In this document: positions 53,844-63,228 of the stretch, piece after piece
How positions within the stretch are numbered: position 1 is the first letter of the stretch
Layout: each line of letters opens with the position of its first letter
Source: Spinactinospora alkalitolerans
Lineage (GTDB): Bacteria; Actinomycetota; Actinomycetes; Streptosporangiales; Streptosporangiaceae
Assembly (NCBI RefSeq): GCF_013408795.1
Contig: NZ_JACCCC010000001.1
Location: forward strand, 5,518,001-5,582,000
Direction of reading: 5' to 3'
DNA length: 64,000 nt
The notes under the pieces: generated by a model
The model's database searches: none
Told to the model about the DNA's origin: nothing
Seen by the model: the letters and a program-made list of their open reading frames with translations, nothing else
Translations under genes and position numbers: made by a program

Positions 53844-54797
53844 GTGTCCGAGTTGAATCGAGGCACCGTCTACGGTGCCGGCGCGTATCTGCTCTGGGGG
53901 CTGCTCCCCCTCTACTGGCCGCTCGTCGCACCGCCGTCGGGGTCGATGGAGATCCTCGCTCATCGGATGATGTGGTCTCTGCTGGCCGTCCTGCTCATCC
54001 TCCTGGCCCGACGGCACTGGCGCTGGATGGCCGGCGTCCTGCGCAGCCCGCGCCAACTCCTGCTCCTGGCCGGCGCCGCCATGGTCATCTCGGTGAACTG
54101 GGGGGTGTTCATCTTCACCGTCAACGCCGGGCACACCCTGCAGGCCGCGCTCGGCTACTTCATCAACCCGCTGGTGAGCGTGGCGCTCGGCGTCATCGTC
54201 TTCTCCGAGCGGCTGCGCAGGGTGCAGTGGGCCGCGGTCGCCCTCGGCGCGCTCGCCGTCGTCGTCCTGGCCTTCGACTACGGCGCCCCGCCGTGGATGG
54301 CGCTGGCGATGGCGTTCTCGTTCGCCGCCTACGGCCTGCTGAAGAAGTTCGTCAAGCTGGACGGGCTGGAGAGCCTGACCATCGAGACCATGGTCATGTT
54401 CCTGCCGGCCCTGGGCTTCGTGGTCGCGCTGGAGGTCATGGGCACGGGGACGTTCGGCCACGTGTCGGTGCCGCACGCACTGCTGCTGGTCGGATCGGGA
54501 CTGGTCACCGCGGTTCCGCTGCTGCTGTTCGGCGCCGCGGCGTTCCGCATCCCGCTGAGCATGATCGGACTGCTGCAGTTCATCGCCCCGGTGCTGCAGT
54601 TCCTGGTGGCCTGGCTGGTCTTCGGCGAGGAGATGCCGGTGGGCCGCTGGATCGGGTTCGCCGTCGTGTGGGCCGCCCTGGCGCTCTTCGCCTTCGACAT
54701 GGTGCGCAACGCCCGGCGCGGCGCCCGGCTGCGCGCGGCCGCGGCGGGCGAACCGGTCACCGAGGAGCCGCCCGAGCTCATGGCCGAACGCGGGTAG
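53844..54797 (+). CDS. rarD: EamA/RarD family transporter
   Basis: The 317-aa DMT-superfamily permease has about ten membrane helices. The RarD hallmark starts GTVYGAGAYLLWGLLPLYWP and continues MEILAHRMMWSLL, then NWGVFIFTVNAGHTLQAALG and GYFINPLVSVALG. The substrate is unknown (E. coli RarD is named for chloramphenicol sensitivity). It is convergent with the PRC-barrel gene, with only 15 nt between stops. Confidence 0.92.
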   Translation: MSELNRGTVYGAGAYLLWGLLPLYWPLVAPPSGSMEILAHRMMWSLLAVLLILLARRHWRWMAGVLRSPRQLLLLAGAAMVISVNWGVFIFTVNAGHTLQAALGYFINPLVSVALGVIVFSERLRRVQWAAVALGALAVVVLAFDYGAPPWMALAMAFSFAAYGLLKKFVKLDGLESLTIETMVMFLPALGFVVALEVMGTGTFGHVSVPHALLLVGSGLVTAVPLLLFGAAAFRIPLSMIGLLQFIAPVLQFLVAWLVFGEEMPVGRWIGFAVVWAALALFAFDMVRNARRGARLRAAAAGEPVTEEPPELMAERG

Positions 54798-54812
54798 CGG
54801 CGACGGCTCCGC

Positions 54813-55211
54813 TCACGACGCCTCGGGGCCGTCGTGGGCGGCCGGCCTGGCGTGCCGGCCGCGGATGAAACCGGGCTCCTCCCTCGGCCCGGGCACGGTC
54901 GGCCGCAGCCCGTAGTGCCAGTAGACCCGTTCCTCCTCGGCCACCGAGAGGTGCCGCCCCGCGTCGAGGACCGGGCCGTGCCTGATCAGTTCGCCGCGGA
55001 ACGGCACCTGCAGGCCCTCGTCGGTCGCGCGGGCGCCCTGGAGCGGGACGAAGCGCTCGTTCGCACCGAAGAGGCCGGTGCGGACCGCCACCCACTTGGG
55101 GGTGTCGGTCCGGTCGTCGAAGTAGACCTGACCGATCCTGCCGATGCGGTTGCCGTCGCGGTCCAACAGGCGGCGCCCGATCAGCCGCTGCGCTCCCAGC
55201 CGTGATGCCAC
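54813..55211 (-). CDS. PRC-barrel domain protein, short paralog
   Basis: The 132-aa protein has a PRC-barrel: QRLIGRRLLDRDGNRIGRIG, VYFDDRTDTPKWVAVRTGLF and FVPLQGARATDEGLQVPF, then an EEERVYWHYGL segment and a proline-rich tail. PRC-barrels occur in RimM and photosystem proteins and in stress-linked cytoplasmic proteins. It is paralogous to the next gene upstream (55422-56279) over about 110 residues. The ATG start is the first in frame. Confidence 0.82.
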   Translation of the reverse strand: MASRLGAQRLIGRRLLDRDGNRIGRIGQVYFDDRTDTPKWVAVRTGLFGANERFVPLQGARATDEGLQVPFRGELIRHGPVLDAGRHLSVAEEERVYWHYGLRPTVPGPREEPGFIRGRHARPAAHDGPEAS

Positions 55212-55421
55212 GCTGACGTCCTCTCCCCCGGTTCCCTCCGCCGTCGACGTCCGGGACCGCCGCGCCCGGCGGGCCCGTCCGGTCGGGGGGCTACCCGCGG
55301 GCCCGGCCGGGATGCCGCCTTTTGCCCGATCCGCACCGAGAACGGGGCATCCCGTGACCCCGCCGGACGCGAAGAGGGACCGCGCACCGGCACGGCCCCT
55401 CCCCCGTCGCTCCGGCGGGCG

Positions 55422-56279
55422 TCAGCCGATGGGGCCGGGGCCCTTGCGTCCGCCCTTCCCGCGCTCCCCGCCGCGGCCCTCACGTCGGCCTTCGCGCATG
55501 CCGTCGTCGCCGTCGACGTCGACGCGCTCCTTCTGCCGCTCGCCGTGCACGCGCTGCTCCTCGGAGACCTCCTCCTTGGTCACCCGCACCTTCTCCACCG
55601 GCACGCTCTCCTTGGAGACCACCGGGTGCTCCTCGTGCAGGACGAACTCCTGCTCGGTGTCCTCCATCCGCGGCTCGCCCGCGGCCCTGTCGGCTTCGGT
55701 GACGGGCTCGCGGGTGACCCGGAGCTCCTCATGGCTCACCGGGACGTTCTCGTCGAACTCCTCCGCCTCCACGGACTTGTGCAGCCTGGCCCGGCCGCTC
55801 TCCTGGCGTTCGACGCCGACGTGGACCTGCTCCTCGGAGCGGATCGCCGAGCCCTCCTCACGACCGGTCTCCGTGCCCGGCCGCGTCCTCCCCTCGGCGG
55901 TCGCGGCCTCGCCGCGGGAGTGGCGGCCCACGTCGCCGGAGTCGCCCGGCCGCTGGCCCGGAATCCCCGGCCGCATGCCGAAGTAGCGGTAGACCTCGGT
56001 CTCCTCCTCGGCCGAGATGTGCCGGTCGGTGTCGAAGGACGGCGCGTGCTTGATGGTGTCCTTGTCGTAGGGCACCTGGAGGTCGTCCTTGACGGCCCGC
56101 GCCCCCTGGAACGGGATGAAGCTCTCGTTGCTCCCCAGCATTCCGGTGCGGACGGTGATCCACTTGGGGGTGTTCGTCTGGTCGTCGAAGTAGACCTGAC
56201 TGATCTTGCCGACGCTGTTCCCGTCCCCGTCCAGCAGGCGGTGCCCGATCAGCTCCTGTGCTTTCGGCTGCGGTGCCAC
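55422..56279 (-). CDS. PRC-barrel and DUF2382 (YsnF/AvaK-type) stress protein
   Basis: The 285-aa protein has an N-terminal PRC-barrel (residues about 5-95: QELIGHRLLDGDGNSVGKIS, VYFDDQTNTPKWITVRTGML) and a C-terminal DUF2382 domain (residues about 150-260: IRSEEQVHVGVERQESGRAR and VPVSHEELRVTREPV). The tail is Gly/Arg/Lys-rich. DUF2382 proteins are general stress proteins; in Bacillus YsnF is sigma-B controlled. It precedes the shorter paralog by 210 nt in the same direction, so the pair arose by tandem duplication. Confidence 0.85.
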   Translation of the reverse strand: MAPQPKAQELIGHRLLDGDGNSVGKISQVYFDDQTNTPKWITVRTGMLGSNESFIPFQGARAVKDDLQVPYDKDTIKHAPSFDTDRHISAEEETEVYRYFGMRPGIPGQRPGDSGDVGRHSRGEAATAEGRTRPGTETGREEGSAIRSEEQVHVGVERQESGRARLHKSVEAEEFDENVPVSHEELRVTREPVTEADRAAGEPRMEDTEQEFVLHEEHPVVSKESVPVEKVRVTKEEVSEEQRVHGERQKERVDVDGDDGMREGRREGRGGERGKGGRKGPGPIG

Positions 56280-56466
56280 GGCGAATCACTCTCCCCGAAT
56301 CGATTGCTCGCCGACGGCGGTTCCACGGGAACGGCCACTATTCGTGACCGTGGAATCACCTGAATCAGCAGATCTACCCGATCGGTCGGGGGCGATGCGG
56401 GTTTTGCCCGGTTCATACGAAGATCGGGTGCGTCAGTGACCTGCTGTTATACAACGGGCGGCACTG

Positions 56467-56490
56467 CGGGCCGCTGCGCGCCGCGGCCCG
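56467..56490 (-). terminator. Terminator after the polyprenyl synthase gene
   Basis: CGGGCCGC and GCGGCCCG pair over 8 bp with an 8-nt loop, beginning 10 nt after the stop at 56500. The remaining 187 nt up to 56280 show no gene. Confidence 0.65.
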
Positions 56491-56499
56491 TTCGGGGAC

Positions 56500-57504
56500 T
56501 CAGCCGCTGCGCTCCACCACGTAGTCGCAGAGCGCCTCGAACGCGGCGCGCGCGGGACCGGCCGGGAGCGTGGCGAGTTCGGCGCGGGCGCGGTCGGCCC
56601 AGGCGTCGAGGTCGGCGCGGGCCGCGTCCATCGCGGGGTGGGCGCGCAGCAGCCGCAGCGCCTCATCGGTCTCGGCGTCGTCCAAGGGGCGCCCCAGCAG
56701 GTCGCGCAGGTGCGCGTGCTCGGGCTCGGCGCCGCGCAGAGCGTGGAACATCGGCAGGGTGAGCACGCCCTCGCGCAGGTCGGTGCCTGGCGTCTTGCCG
56801 GACTGGTCGGTCTCGCTGGCGACGTCGAGAATGTCGTCGGAGAGCTGGAACGCCATGCCCAGCGCGTCGCAGGCCCGGGTGATCGTCTCGATGACCTTGG
56901 GGTCGGCGCCGCTGAACATCGCGCCGAAGCGGGCCGAGGAGGCGATCAGCGAGGCGGTCTTGTCCGCGATGACCTGGAGGTAGTGCTCCAGCGGGTCGAC
57001 GCCCTCGCGCGGGCCGGAGGTCTCCAGGATCTGGCCCTGCACGAGGCGGCCGAAGGTCTGGGCCTGCAGCCGGACCGCGTCGGTGCCGAGGTCGGCGAGC
57101 ATCTCCGATGCGCGGGCGAACACGAAGTCGCCGGTGAGGATCGCGACCGAGTTGCCCCAGCGCTGGTTGGCGCTGAGCTCGCCGCGGCGCAGCTCGGCCT
57201 CGTCCATCACGTCGTCGTGGTACAGCGTCGCGACGTGGGTGAGCTCCACCACGGCTGCGGCGGGGGTCAGCTCGGGGGCTTCGGGGTCGCCGAACCGGGC
57301 GGCCAGCAGCACCAGCGTGGCCCGGAACCGCTTGCCGCCCGCTGACAGCAGGTGGGTGGCGGCCGCGGTCAGCAGCGGGTCGCTGGCCGCCACCGACTCC
57401 CGCAGCCTCTCCTCGACGCGGTCCAGGCCGGCCTGGACCTCCCGGGCGAGGGCCTCGTCGATACCCGGCAGAGCGAGGAAACCGCTCGGGACAGAACCGC
57501 TCAC
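56500..57504 (-). CDS. Long-chain polyprenyl diphosphate synthase (menaquinone side chain)
   Basis: The 334-aa trans-isoprenyl diphosphate synthase has both aspartate-rich motifs: LYHDDVMDEAE near residue 96 (FARM) and QLSDDILDVAS near residue 219 (SARM), plus GGKRFRATLVLLAARFG. The residue before the first motif is small or polar, as in long-chain (hepta- to nonaprenyl) enzymes. The GTG at 57504 (VSGSVPSGFLALPG) has GGAG upstream. It follows nuoN by 139 nt, which fits a menaquinone role with complex I; the same neighbourhood is common in actinomycetes. Confidence 0.9.
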   Translation of the reverse strand: MSGSVPSGFLALPGIDEALAREVQAGLDRVEERLRESVAASDPLLTAAATHLLSAGGKRFRATLVLLAARFGDPEAPELTPAAAVVELTHVATLYHDDVMDEAELRRGELSANQRWGNSVAILTGDFVFARASEMLADLGTDAVRLQAQTFGRLVQGQILETSGPREGVDPLEHYLQVIADKTASLIASSARFGAMFSGADPKVIETITRACDALGMAFQLSDDILDVASETDQSGKTPGTDLREGVLTLPMFHALRGAEPEHAHLRDLLGRPLDDAETDEALRLLRAHPAMDAARADLDAWADRARAELATLPAGPARAAFEALCDYVVERSG

Positions 57505-57643
57505 CTGAAAGCTCCACGTGTCAGCAGGGCGCGCGATACCCCCATATGGGACGTACCGCGCGCTCTCGGGATGAACACCAACCGCTCTAGAAGTTATCCG
57601 ACCCGGGGTGAACCGCCAAAGCCGCACACCGGATCGGTCCGGC

Positions 57644-59305
57644 TCACCGGACGAACATGTCGATCGGGGCCACGCCGGCCTCGGCCTGCCCGGCCGACTC
57701 CGTCGGCTGCGGCAGCAGGTGGTCCAGGACCGGACCGGGGAAGACGCCGAGCACGATGGTCGCGGCGGCGCCGATGCCGATGACCGATCCGGTCAGACCG
57801 CCGGGCCTGAGCACCCGCGGCCCCTGCTCGGCAGGGTCCGAGAAGAACATCAGCACGATGATCCGGACGTAGAAGAACGCGGTCACCGCGCTGCTCAGCA
57901 CGCCGACGACGACCAACGGGGTCGCGCCCGCGGCCACGGCCGCCTCGAACACCGCGAACTTGCCGATGAAGCCGCTGGTCAGCGGGATACCGGCGAAGGC
58001 GAGCAGAAACAGCGCGAGCGCCCCCGCCAGGAGGGGCGAGGTCCGCCCCAGACCGGCCCACTGCGACAGCTCCCCCGCCTCGGCGCCGCCCTCGTGGGTG
58101 CGCACCAGGGTGACGACCGCGAACGCGCCGATCGTGGTGAACCCGTAGGCCGCGAGGTAGAACATCGCCCCGGCCAGGCCCTCGGGGCTGGCCGCCACCA
58201 CGGCGGTCAGGATGAATCCGGCGTGCACCACCGAGGAGTAGGCGAGCAGCCGCTTGATGTCGCGCTGCGTCACGGCGATGACCGCGGCGACCACCATCGT
58301 CAGGACGGCCACGACCCACATCATCGGCCGCCAGTCCCACACCGCCCCGCCGAAGGCCACGTAGAACACCCGCAGCAGCGCGCCGAACGCCGCGACCAGG
58401 GTGCACGAGGCCATCAGCGCCGTGATCGGGGTGGGCGCGCCCTGGTAGACGTCGGGCTTCCAGTTGTGGAACGGCACGGCGCCGACCTTGAAGAGCAGCC
58501 CCACGCCGACCATCGCGATGCCGAGCAGCAGCAGCGGCTCGCCGTTCTCGACCACGCCCGCGCCGTTGCCGCCGACCGCCTCGAAGATCGCGCCGAACTG
58601 CACCGAGCCGGCGTAGCCGTAGATCATCGCGATGCCGAACAGGAAGAACGCCGAGGAGAACGCGCCGAGCAGGAAGTACTTGACCGCGGCCTCCTGGGAG
58701 AACAGCCGGCGCCGCCGCGCCAGCCCGCACAGCAGGTACAGCGGCAGGCTCATCACCTCGAGGGCGATGAACATGGTGAGGAAGTCGTTGGCCGCCGGGA
58801 ACAACTGCATGCCCAGCACCGCGAACATCACCAGCGGGTAGACCTCGGTGTGCTGCGAGCCCGCGATGACGTGCTCGCGCTCCTCCTCGCTGCCGGGGAC
58901 CGCCGCGGCCTGCGCGGCGAACGCGCTCTCGTTCTGCCGGTTCTCGGCGATGAGCAGCAGGCTGATGAACGCCAGCACCAGGATCGTGCCCTGGATGAAC
59001 AGGGTGGGCCGGTCGACGGCCACGGTCGCGAACGCCACGCCCACGCCCGCCCCGCCGGTGGGCAGCAGGCCCACCTGGGCCACGGTCAGCACGAACGCCG
59101 CGCCCACGCCGACCAGCGCCAGCGCGAGCTGGACCGCCCGCCGGCGGGGGCGCGGCACGAACGCCTCGACCAGCACCCCGAGGACGCCCGCGGCGAAGAC
59201 CGCGATCATCGGGGAGAGCAGCCCGTAGTCGAGGTCGGGCGCCTGCTCGACGGGGGCGGATGCGGCGAGCGGCGCCACGAGCGCCGGGAGGCTCAGGGGA
59301 CTCAC
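57644..59305 (-). CDS. nuoN: NADH-quinone oxidoreductase subunit N
   Basis: The 553-aa antiporter-like proton channel subunit of complex I has about 14 helices. Conserved parts include VMSLPLYLLCGLARR and KVGAVPFHNWKPDVYQGAP, with the functional Lys/Glu residues in the channel. It begins at GTG overlapping the nuoM stop by 4 nt (GTGA) with AAGGAG upstream. It is the last nuo gene of the operon. Confidence 0.96.
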   Translation of the reverse strand: MSPLSLPALVAPLAASAPVEQAPDLDYGLLSPMIAVFAAGVLGVLVEAFVPRPRRRAVQLALALVGVGAAFVLTVAQVGLLPTGGAGVGVAFATVAVDRPTLFIQGTILVLAFISLLLIAENRQNESAFAAQAAAVPGSEEEREHVIAGSQHTEVYPLVMFAVLGMQLFPAANDFLTMFIALEVMSLPLYLLCGLARRRRLFSQEAAVKYFLLGAFSSAFFLFGIAMIYGYAGSVQFGAIFEAVGGNGAGVVENGEPLLLLGIAMVGVGLLFKVGAVPFHNWKPDVYQGAPTPITALMASCTLVAAFGALLRVFYVAFGGAVWDWRPMMWVVAVLTMVVAAVIAVTQRDIKRLLAYSSVVHAGFILTAVVAASPEGLAGAMFYLAAYGFTTIGAFAVVTLVRTHEGGAEAGELSQWAGLGRTSPLLAGALALFLLAFAGIPLTSGFIGKFAVFEAAVAAGATPLVVVGVLSSAVTAFFYVRIIVLMFFSDPAEQGPRVLRPGGLTGSVIGIGAAATIVLGVFPGPVLDHLLPQPTESAGQAEAGVAPIDMFVR

Positions 59306-60870
59306 TCGCTCGCTCCTTCCTGGCCGTGGGCGGCCTGGTCAACGGCGTCGATCTCCGGGGCGGGATCGGTCGCCTCGATCTGCTGCATGGTCTGCTCCAC
59401 CGCCGGGTTGATGACGTCCAGCAGCGGCTTGGGGTAGACCCCGAAGACGACGATGAGCGCGATGAGCGGGGCCACCGCCCACATCTCGCGTCCGGACAGA
59501 TCGCGCAGCCGGGACAGCGCCTCGGGGAGCGGGCCGGTCATGGTGCGCTGGTACATCCACAGGATGTAGAGCGCGGCGAGCACCACCCCGGCGGTGGCGA
59601 TGATCGCGGGGACCGGGTGGAAGGCGAACGCGCCGATGAACACCAGGAACTCGCTGACGAACGGGGACAGCCCCGGCAGCGCGAGGCTGGACAGCCCCGC
59701 CACCAGGAACGTCCCTGCGAGCAGCGGCGCGACCTTCTGCACGCCCTGGTAGTCCGAGATCGCCGCGGAGTTGTTGCGGGCGATCAGGAATCCGGCGATG
59801 AGGAACAGCGCTCCGGTGGAGAACCCGTGGTTGACCATGTAGAGCGCCGCGCCGGACTGGCCCGGCGTGGTCATCGCGAAGATGCCCAGGGTGATGAAGC
59901 CGAAGTGCGACACCGAGGTGTAGGCGATGAGCCGCAGCATGTCGCTCTGCCCGATCGCCACGACCGCGCCGTAGACGATGCTGACCAGGCTGAGCACCAC
60001 CACCGGCCAGACGAAGAACCGGCCGGCGTCGGGGAACAGCTCCAGGCAGTAGCGCAGCATGCCGTAGGTGCCGACCTTGTCCAGCACGCCGACCAGCAGC
60101 ACCGCCGTGCCCGGCCGGGAGCTGCCGGCCGCCGACGGCAGCCAGGTGTGCACCGGCCACATCGGGGCCTTGATCGCGAAGGCGACGAAGAACCCGAGGA
60201 AGAGCCAGCGGGCCGTGGCCGGGTCCAGGCCGGCGAGCAGCCCCTCGGAGCCGGCCAGGTCGGCCCACAGGAACGTGCCCTGGCCGGCCCGGGCGCTCAG
60301 CGTGTAGACGCCGATCACCGCGACCAGCATCAGCAGGCCGCCGAAGAGGCTGTAGAGCAGGAACTTCACCGAGGCGCGGCGCCGCTCCTCACCCCGCCCG
60401 TAGCGCCCGATCATGAAGTAGACCGGGATCAGCATGGCCTCGAAGAAGACGTAGAACAGGAAGACGTCGGTGGCCGCGAAGACCCCGATCATCATCGCCT
60501 CGAGGACCAGGATGAGGGCGAAGTAGCCCGTGCCGCGGTCCGGCGCCGCGTCGTTCTCCTTCCACGCGGCCAGCACCACCAGCGGCACCAGTACCGCCGA
60601 CAGCGCGATCAGCACCAGCGCGATGCCGTCCACGCCGACCGCGTAGTGCACGCCGAAGCGCGGGATCCACGGGTGGGTCTCGGTGAACTGGAAGCGCGGA
60701 CCCGACGGGTCGAAGTTCAGCGCCATCGCGACGACCAGCACGAGCGTGGCCAGGGTGACGCCCAGCGCCGCCCGCTTGGCGGTCTCGGCCCTGTCACGGG
60801 GCAGCAGCGCCACGCCCAGCCCGCCGAGCGCGGGCAGCGCGATGGCCAGTGTCAGCCAGGGGATGGTCAT
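59302..60870 (-). CDS. nuoM: NADH-quinone oxidoreductase subunit M
   Basis: The 522-aa antiporter-like subunit has conserved helices FYVFFEAMLIPVYFMIGRYG (Glu of the channel), KAPMWPVHTWLPSA and YTSVSHFGFITLGIFAM. The ATG has GAGGAATTAA upstream. It lies 55 nt after nuoL and overlaps nuoN by 4 nt. Confidence 0.96.
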   Translation of the reverse strand: MTIPWLTLAIALPALGGLGVALLPRDRAETAKRAALGVTLATLVLVVAMALNFDPSGPRFQFTETHPWIPRFGVHYAVGVDGIALVLIALSAVLVPLVVLAAWKENDAAPDRGTGYFALILVLEAMMIGVFAATDVFLFYVFFEAMLIPVYFMIGRYGRGEERRRASVKFLLYSLFGGLLMLVAVIGVYTLSARAGQGTFLWADLAGSEGLLAGLDPATARWLFLGFFVAFAIKAPMWPVHTWLPSAAGSSRPGTAVLLVGVLDKVGTYGMLRYCLELFPDAGRFFVWPVVVLSLVSIVYGAVVAIGQSDMLRLIAYTSVSHFGFITLGIFAMTTPGQSGAALYMVNHGFSTGALFLIAGFLIARNNSAAISDYQGVQKVAPLLAGTFLVAGLSSLALPGLSPFVSEFLVFIGAFAFHPVPAIIATAGVVLAALYILWMYQRTMTGPLPEALSRLRDLSGREMWAVAPLIALIVVFGVYPKPLLDVINPAVEQTMQQIEATDPAPEIDAVDQAAHGQEGASE

Positions 60871-60925
60871 TTAATTCCTCACCTGCCGGTCAGGGGTTTC
60901 TCGCCGGATTGCCTGATGACGGTCG

Positions 60926-62920
60926 CTAAGCAATACCGACCCCCAGCATGGTGGCGACCACGACGGTGGCGCCGAAGAGCATCGTCAGCGCGTAGGTGCG
61001 GGCGAAGCCGGTCTGCGTCCGGCGCAGCCCCTCGGAGCTCTCCCGCACGCTCGCCGCGATCCGGTTGACCAGGCCGTCGACCACCGTGGTGTCGAAGGCG
61101 ACGGCGGCCTTGGTCAGGGCCTGGCCGGGCCGCATGAACAGGCTCTCGTTGACGGCGTTGCCGTAGAGCTCGTTGCTCGCCGCCACGGTGACGGGGTTGC
61201 CCCGGGGGGCGGTGCGCGGCACCTTCACCCGGCCGTAGCGCAGCCAGGCGTAGCCGACGCCGGCGACCATCAGCCCGAGGGCGGCGATGCTGGACCAGCT
61301 CGTCAGCATGTGCGCGAGGCTGAACTCGTGGCCTTCCTCGGCGCCGACGACGGGTTCGAGGAAGTGCGCGAACCGGTAGCCGAACACCAGGATCGCGCCG
61401 AGCCCCACCGAGCCGACCGCCAGCACGACCATCGGGACCGTCATGGAGGCCGGGGACTCGTGCGGGTGCGCCGCGTCGTCCCAGCGCTTCTCGCCGAAGA
61501 ACGTCATGAACATCATCCGGGACATGTAGAACGCGGTCAGCCCCGCGCCCAGCAGCGCGGCCCAGCCCAGGATCTGGCCGGTCACGCCGCCCGAGGCGAA
61601 CGCGGCCTCGATGATGCCCTCCTTGGTCCACCAGCCCGAGAGGAAGGGGAACCCGATGATGGCGAGGTAGCCGAGGCCGAACGTCGCGTAGGTGATCGGC
61701 ATGGCCTTGCGCAGCGCGCCGTACTTGCGCATGTCGACCTCGTCGTTCATGCCGTGCATGACCGACCCGGCGCCGAGGAACAGTCCGGCCTTGAAGAAGC
61801 CGTGCGTGACGAGGTGGGCGATGGCCGCCGCGTAGCCGATCGGGCCCAGGCCCGCGGCCAGCGTCATGTAGCCGATCTGACTCATGGTCGAACCGGCCAG
61901 CGCCTTCTTGATGTCGTCCTTGGCGCAGCCGATGATCGCACCGGCGAGCAGCGTGGCCGCGCCGACGATCGTGACGACGAGCTGGGCGGTGGGCGCCAGC
62001 TCGAAGATCGGGCCGGAGCGCACGATGAGGTAGACGCCGGCCGTGACCATGGTGGCCGCGTGGATCAGCGCCGAGACCGGGGTCGGGCCCTCCATCGCGT
62101 CCAGGAGCCACGCCTGCAGCGGAAGCTGCGCGGACTTGCCGCACGCGCCGAGCAGGAGCAGCAGGCCCACCGCGGTCATGACCGGGCTGCCGGCCTGGTC
62201 GGAGGCGTTGAACACCGGGTTGAAGGCGACCGTGCCGAACGTGGTGAACAGCAGCATGATCGCGATCAGCAGGCCGATGTCGCCGACCCGGTTGATCAGG
62301 AACGCCTTCTTGGCCGCGACCGCCGCCGACGACTTGTGCTGCCAGAATCCGATGAGCAGGTAGGACGCGAGACCCACGCCCTCCCAGCCCAGGAACAGCA
62401 GCGCGTAGTTGTCGGCGAGGACCAGCACCAGCATGGCGGCCACGAACAGGTTCAGGTAGGCGAAGAAGCGCCGCCTGTTCTCGTCGTGCGCCATGTAGCC
62501 CACCGAGTAGATGTGGATCAGTGAGCCCACACCGGTGATGAGCAGCGCGAAGGTGATCGACAGCGGGTCCAGCAGCAGGCTGACGTCGGCCCGGAAGTCA
62601 CCGGCGGCGATCCACTCGTAGACCGGCACCGAGCGGCTGCGCTCCTCGGGGGCGTACCCCAGCAGCCGGACGAGGGCGAGCACGGCCCAGGCGAAGCTCG
62701 CCAGCGACATCGCCACGGCGAGCCAGTGGCCCCACGCGTCGGTGCGTCTGCCGCCCAGCAGCAGGATCGCGGCCCCGGCGAGCGGGAGCGCGATCAGCAG
62801 CCAGGCGTAGGAGTGGATCGCCCCGTCGGCGGCCGCGGTGACCGCGTGCGCCTCGGCGGCGAGGTGCCCCGGAGACATCGGGGGCACGCCTGCCATAGAA
62901 GACATGAAAGACACTGCCAC
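60926..62920 (-). CDS. nuoL: NADH-quinone oxidoreductase subunit L
   Basis: The 664-aa distal proton channel subunit contains [18 protein letters not shown] and [20 protein letters not shown]. The C-terminal lateral helix region (residues about 520-600) follows. GTG at 62920 has GAGGG upstream, 8 nt after the nuoK stop. An alternative Met is at position 15 of the protein. Confidence 0.96.
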   Translation of the reverse strand: MAVSFMSSMAGVPPMSPGHLAAEAHAVTAAADGAIHSYAWLLIALPLAGAAILLLGGRRTDAWGHWLAVAMSLASFAWAVLALVRLLGYAPEERSRSVPVYEWIAAGDFRADVSLLLDPLSITFALLITGVGSLIHIYSVGYMAHDENRRRFFAYLNLFVAAMLVLVLADNYALLFLGWEGVGLASYLLIGFWQHKSSAAVAAKKAFLINRVGDIGLLIAIMLLFTTFGTVAFNPVFNASDQAGSPVMTAVGLLLLLGACGKSAQLPLQAWLLDAMEGPTPVSALIHAATMVTAGVYLIVRSGPIFELAPTAQLVVTIVGAATLLAGAIIGCAKDDIKKALAGSTMSQIGYMTLAAGLGPIGYAAAIAHLVTHGFFKAGLFLGAGSVMHGMNDEVDMRKYGALRKAMPITYATFGLGYLAIIGFPFLSGWWTKEGIIEAAFASGGVTGQILGWAALLGAGLTAFYMSRMMFMTFFGEKRWDDAAHPHESPASMTVPMVVLAVGSVGLGAILVFGYRFAHFLEPVVGAEEGHEFSLAHMLTSWSSIAALGLMVAGVGYAWLRYGRVKVPRTAPRGNPVTVAASNELYGNAVNESLFMRPGQALTKAAVAFDTTVVDGLVNRIAASVRESSEGLRRTQTGFARTYALTMLFGATVVVATMLGVGIA

Positions 62921-62928
62921 GCCGCCCT

Positions 62929-63228
62929 CTAATGCTTCAGCAGGTTGGCGTCATCCACCGACGCCGACCTGCGGGTCCGGAAGATCTGCATGATGATCGC
63001 CAGGCCCACGACGACCTCCGCGGCGGCGACCACCATCACGAAGAAGGCGATGACCTGGCCCTCGATGCCGCCGTGCATCCGTGCGAAGGCGACGAACGCG
63101 AGGTTGCACGCGTTGAGCATCAGCTCCACGCACATGAAGACGATGATCGCGTTGCGCCGCACCAGGACGCCGACGGCGCCGATGCTGAACAGGATCGCCG
63201 CGAGGACGATGTAGTTCATCGGGTCCAT
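62929..63228 (-). CDS. nuoK: NADH-quinone oxidoreductase subunit K
   Basis: The 99-aa three-helix subunit contains [20 protein letters not shown] with the proton-path Glu and [17 protein letters not shown] at 63228 with GGGAGG upstream overlaps the end of nuoJ by 13 nt, indicating coupled translation. Start at Met4 is possible. Confidence 0.97.
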   Translation of the reverse strand: MDPMNYIVLAAILFSIGAVGVLVRRNAIIVFMCVELMLNACNLAFVAFARMHGGIEGQVIAFFVMVVAAAEVVVGLAIIMQIFRTRRSASVDDANLLKH

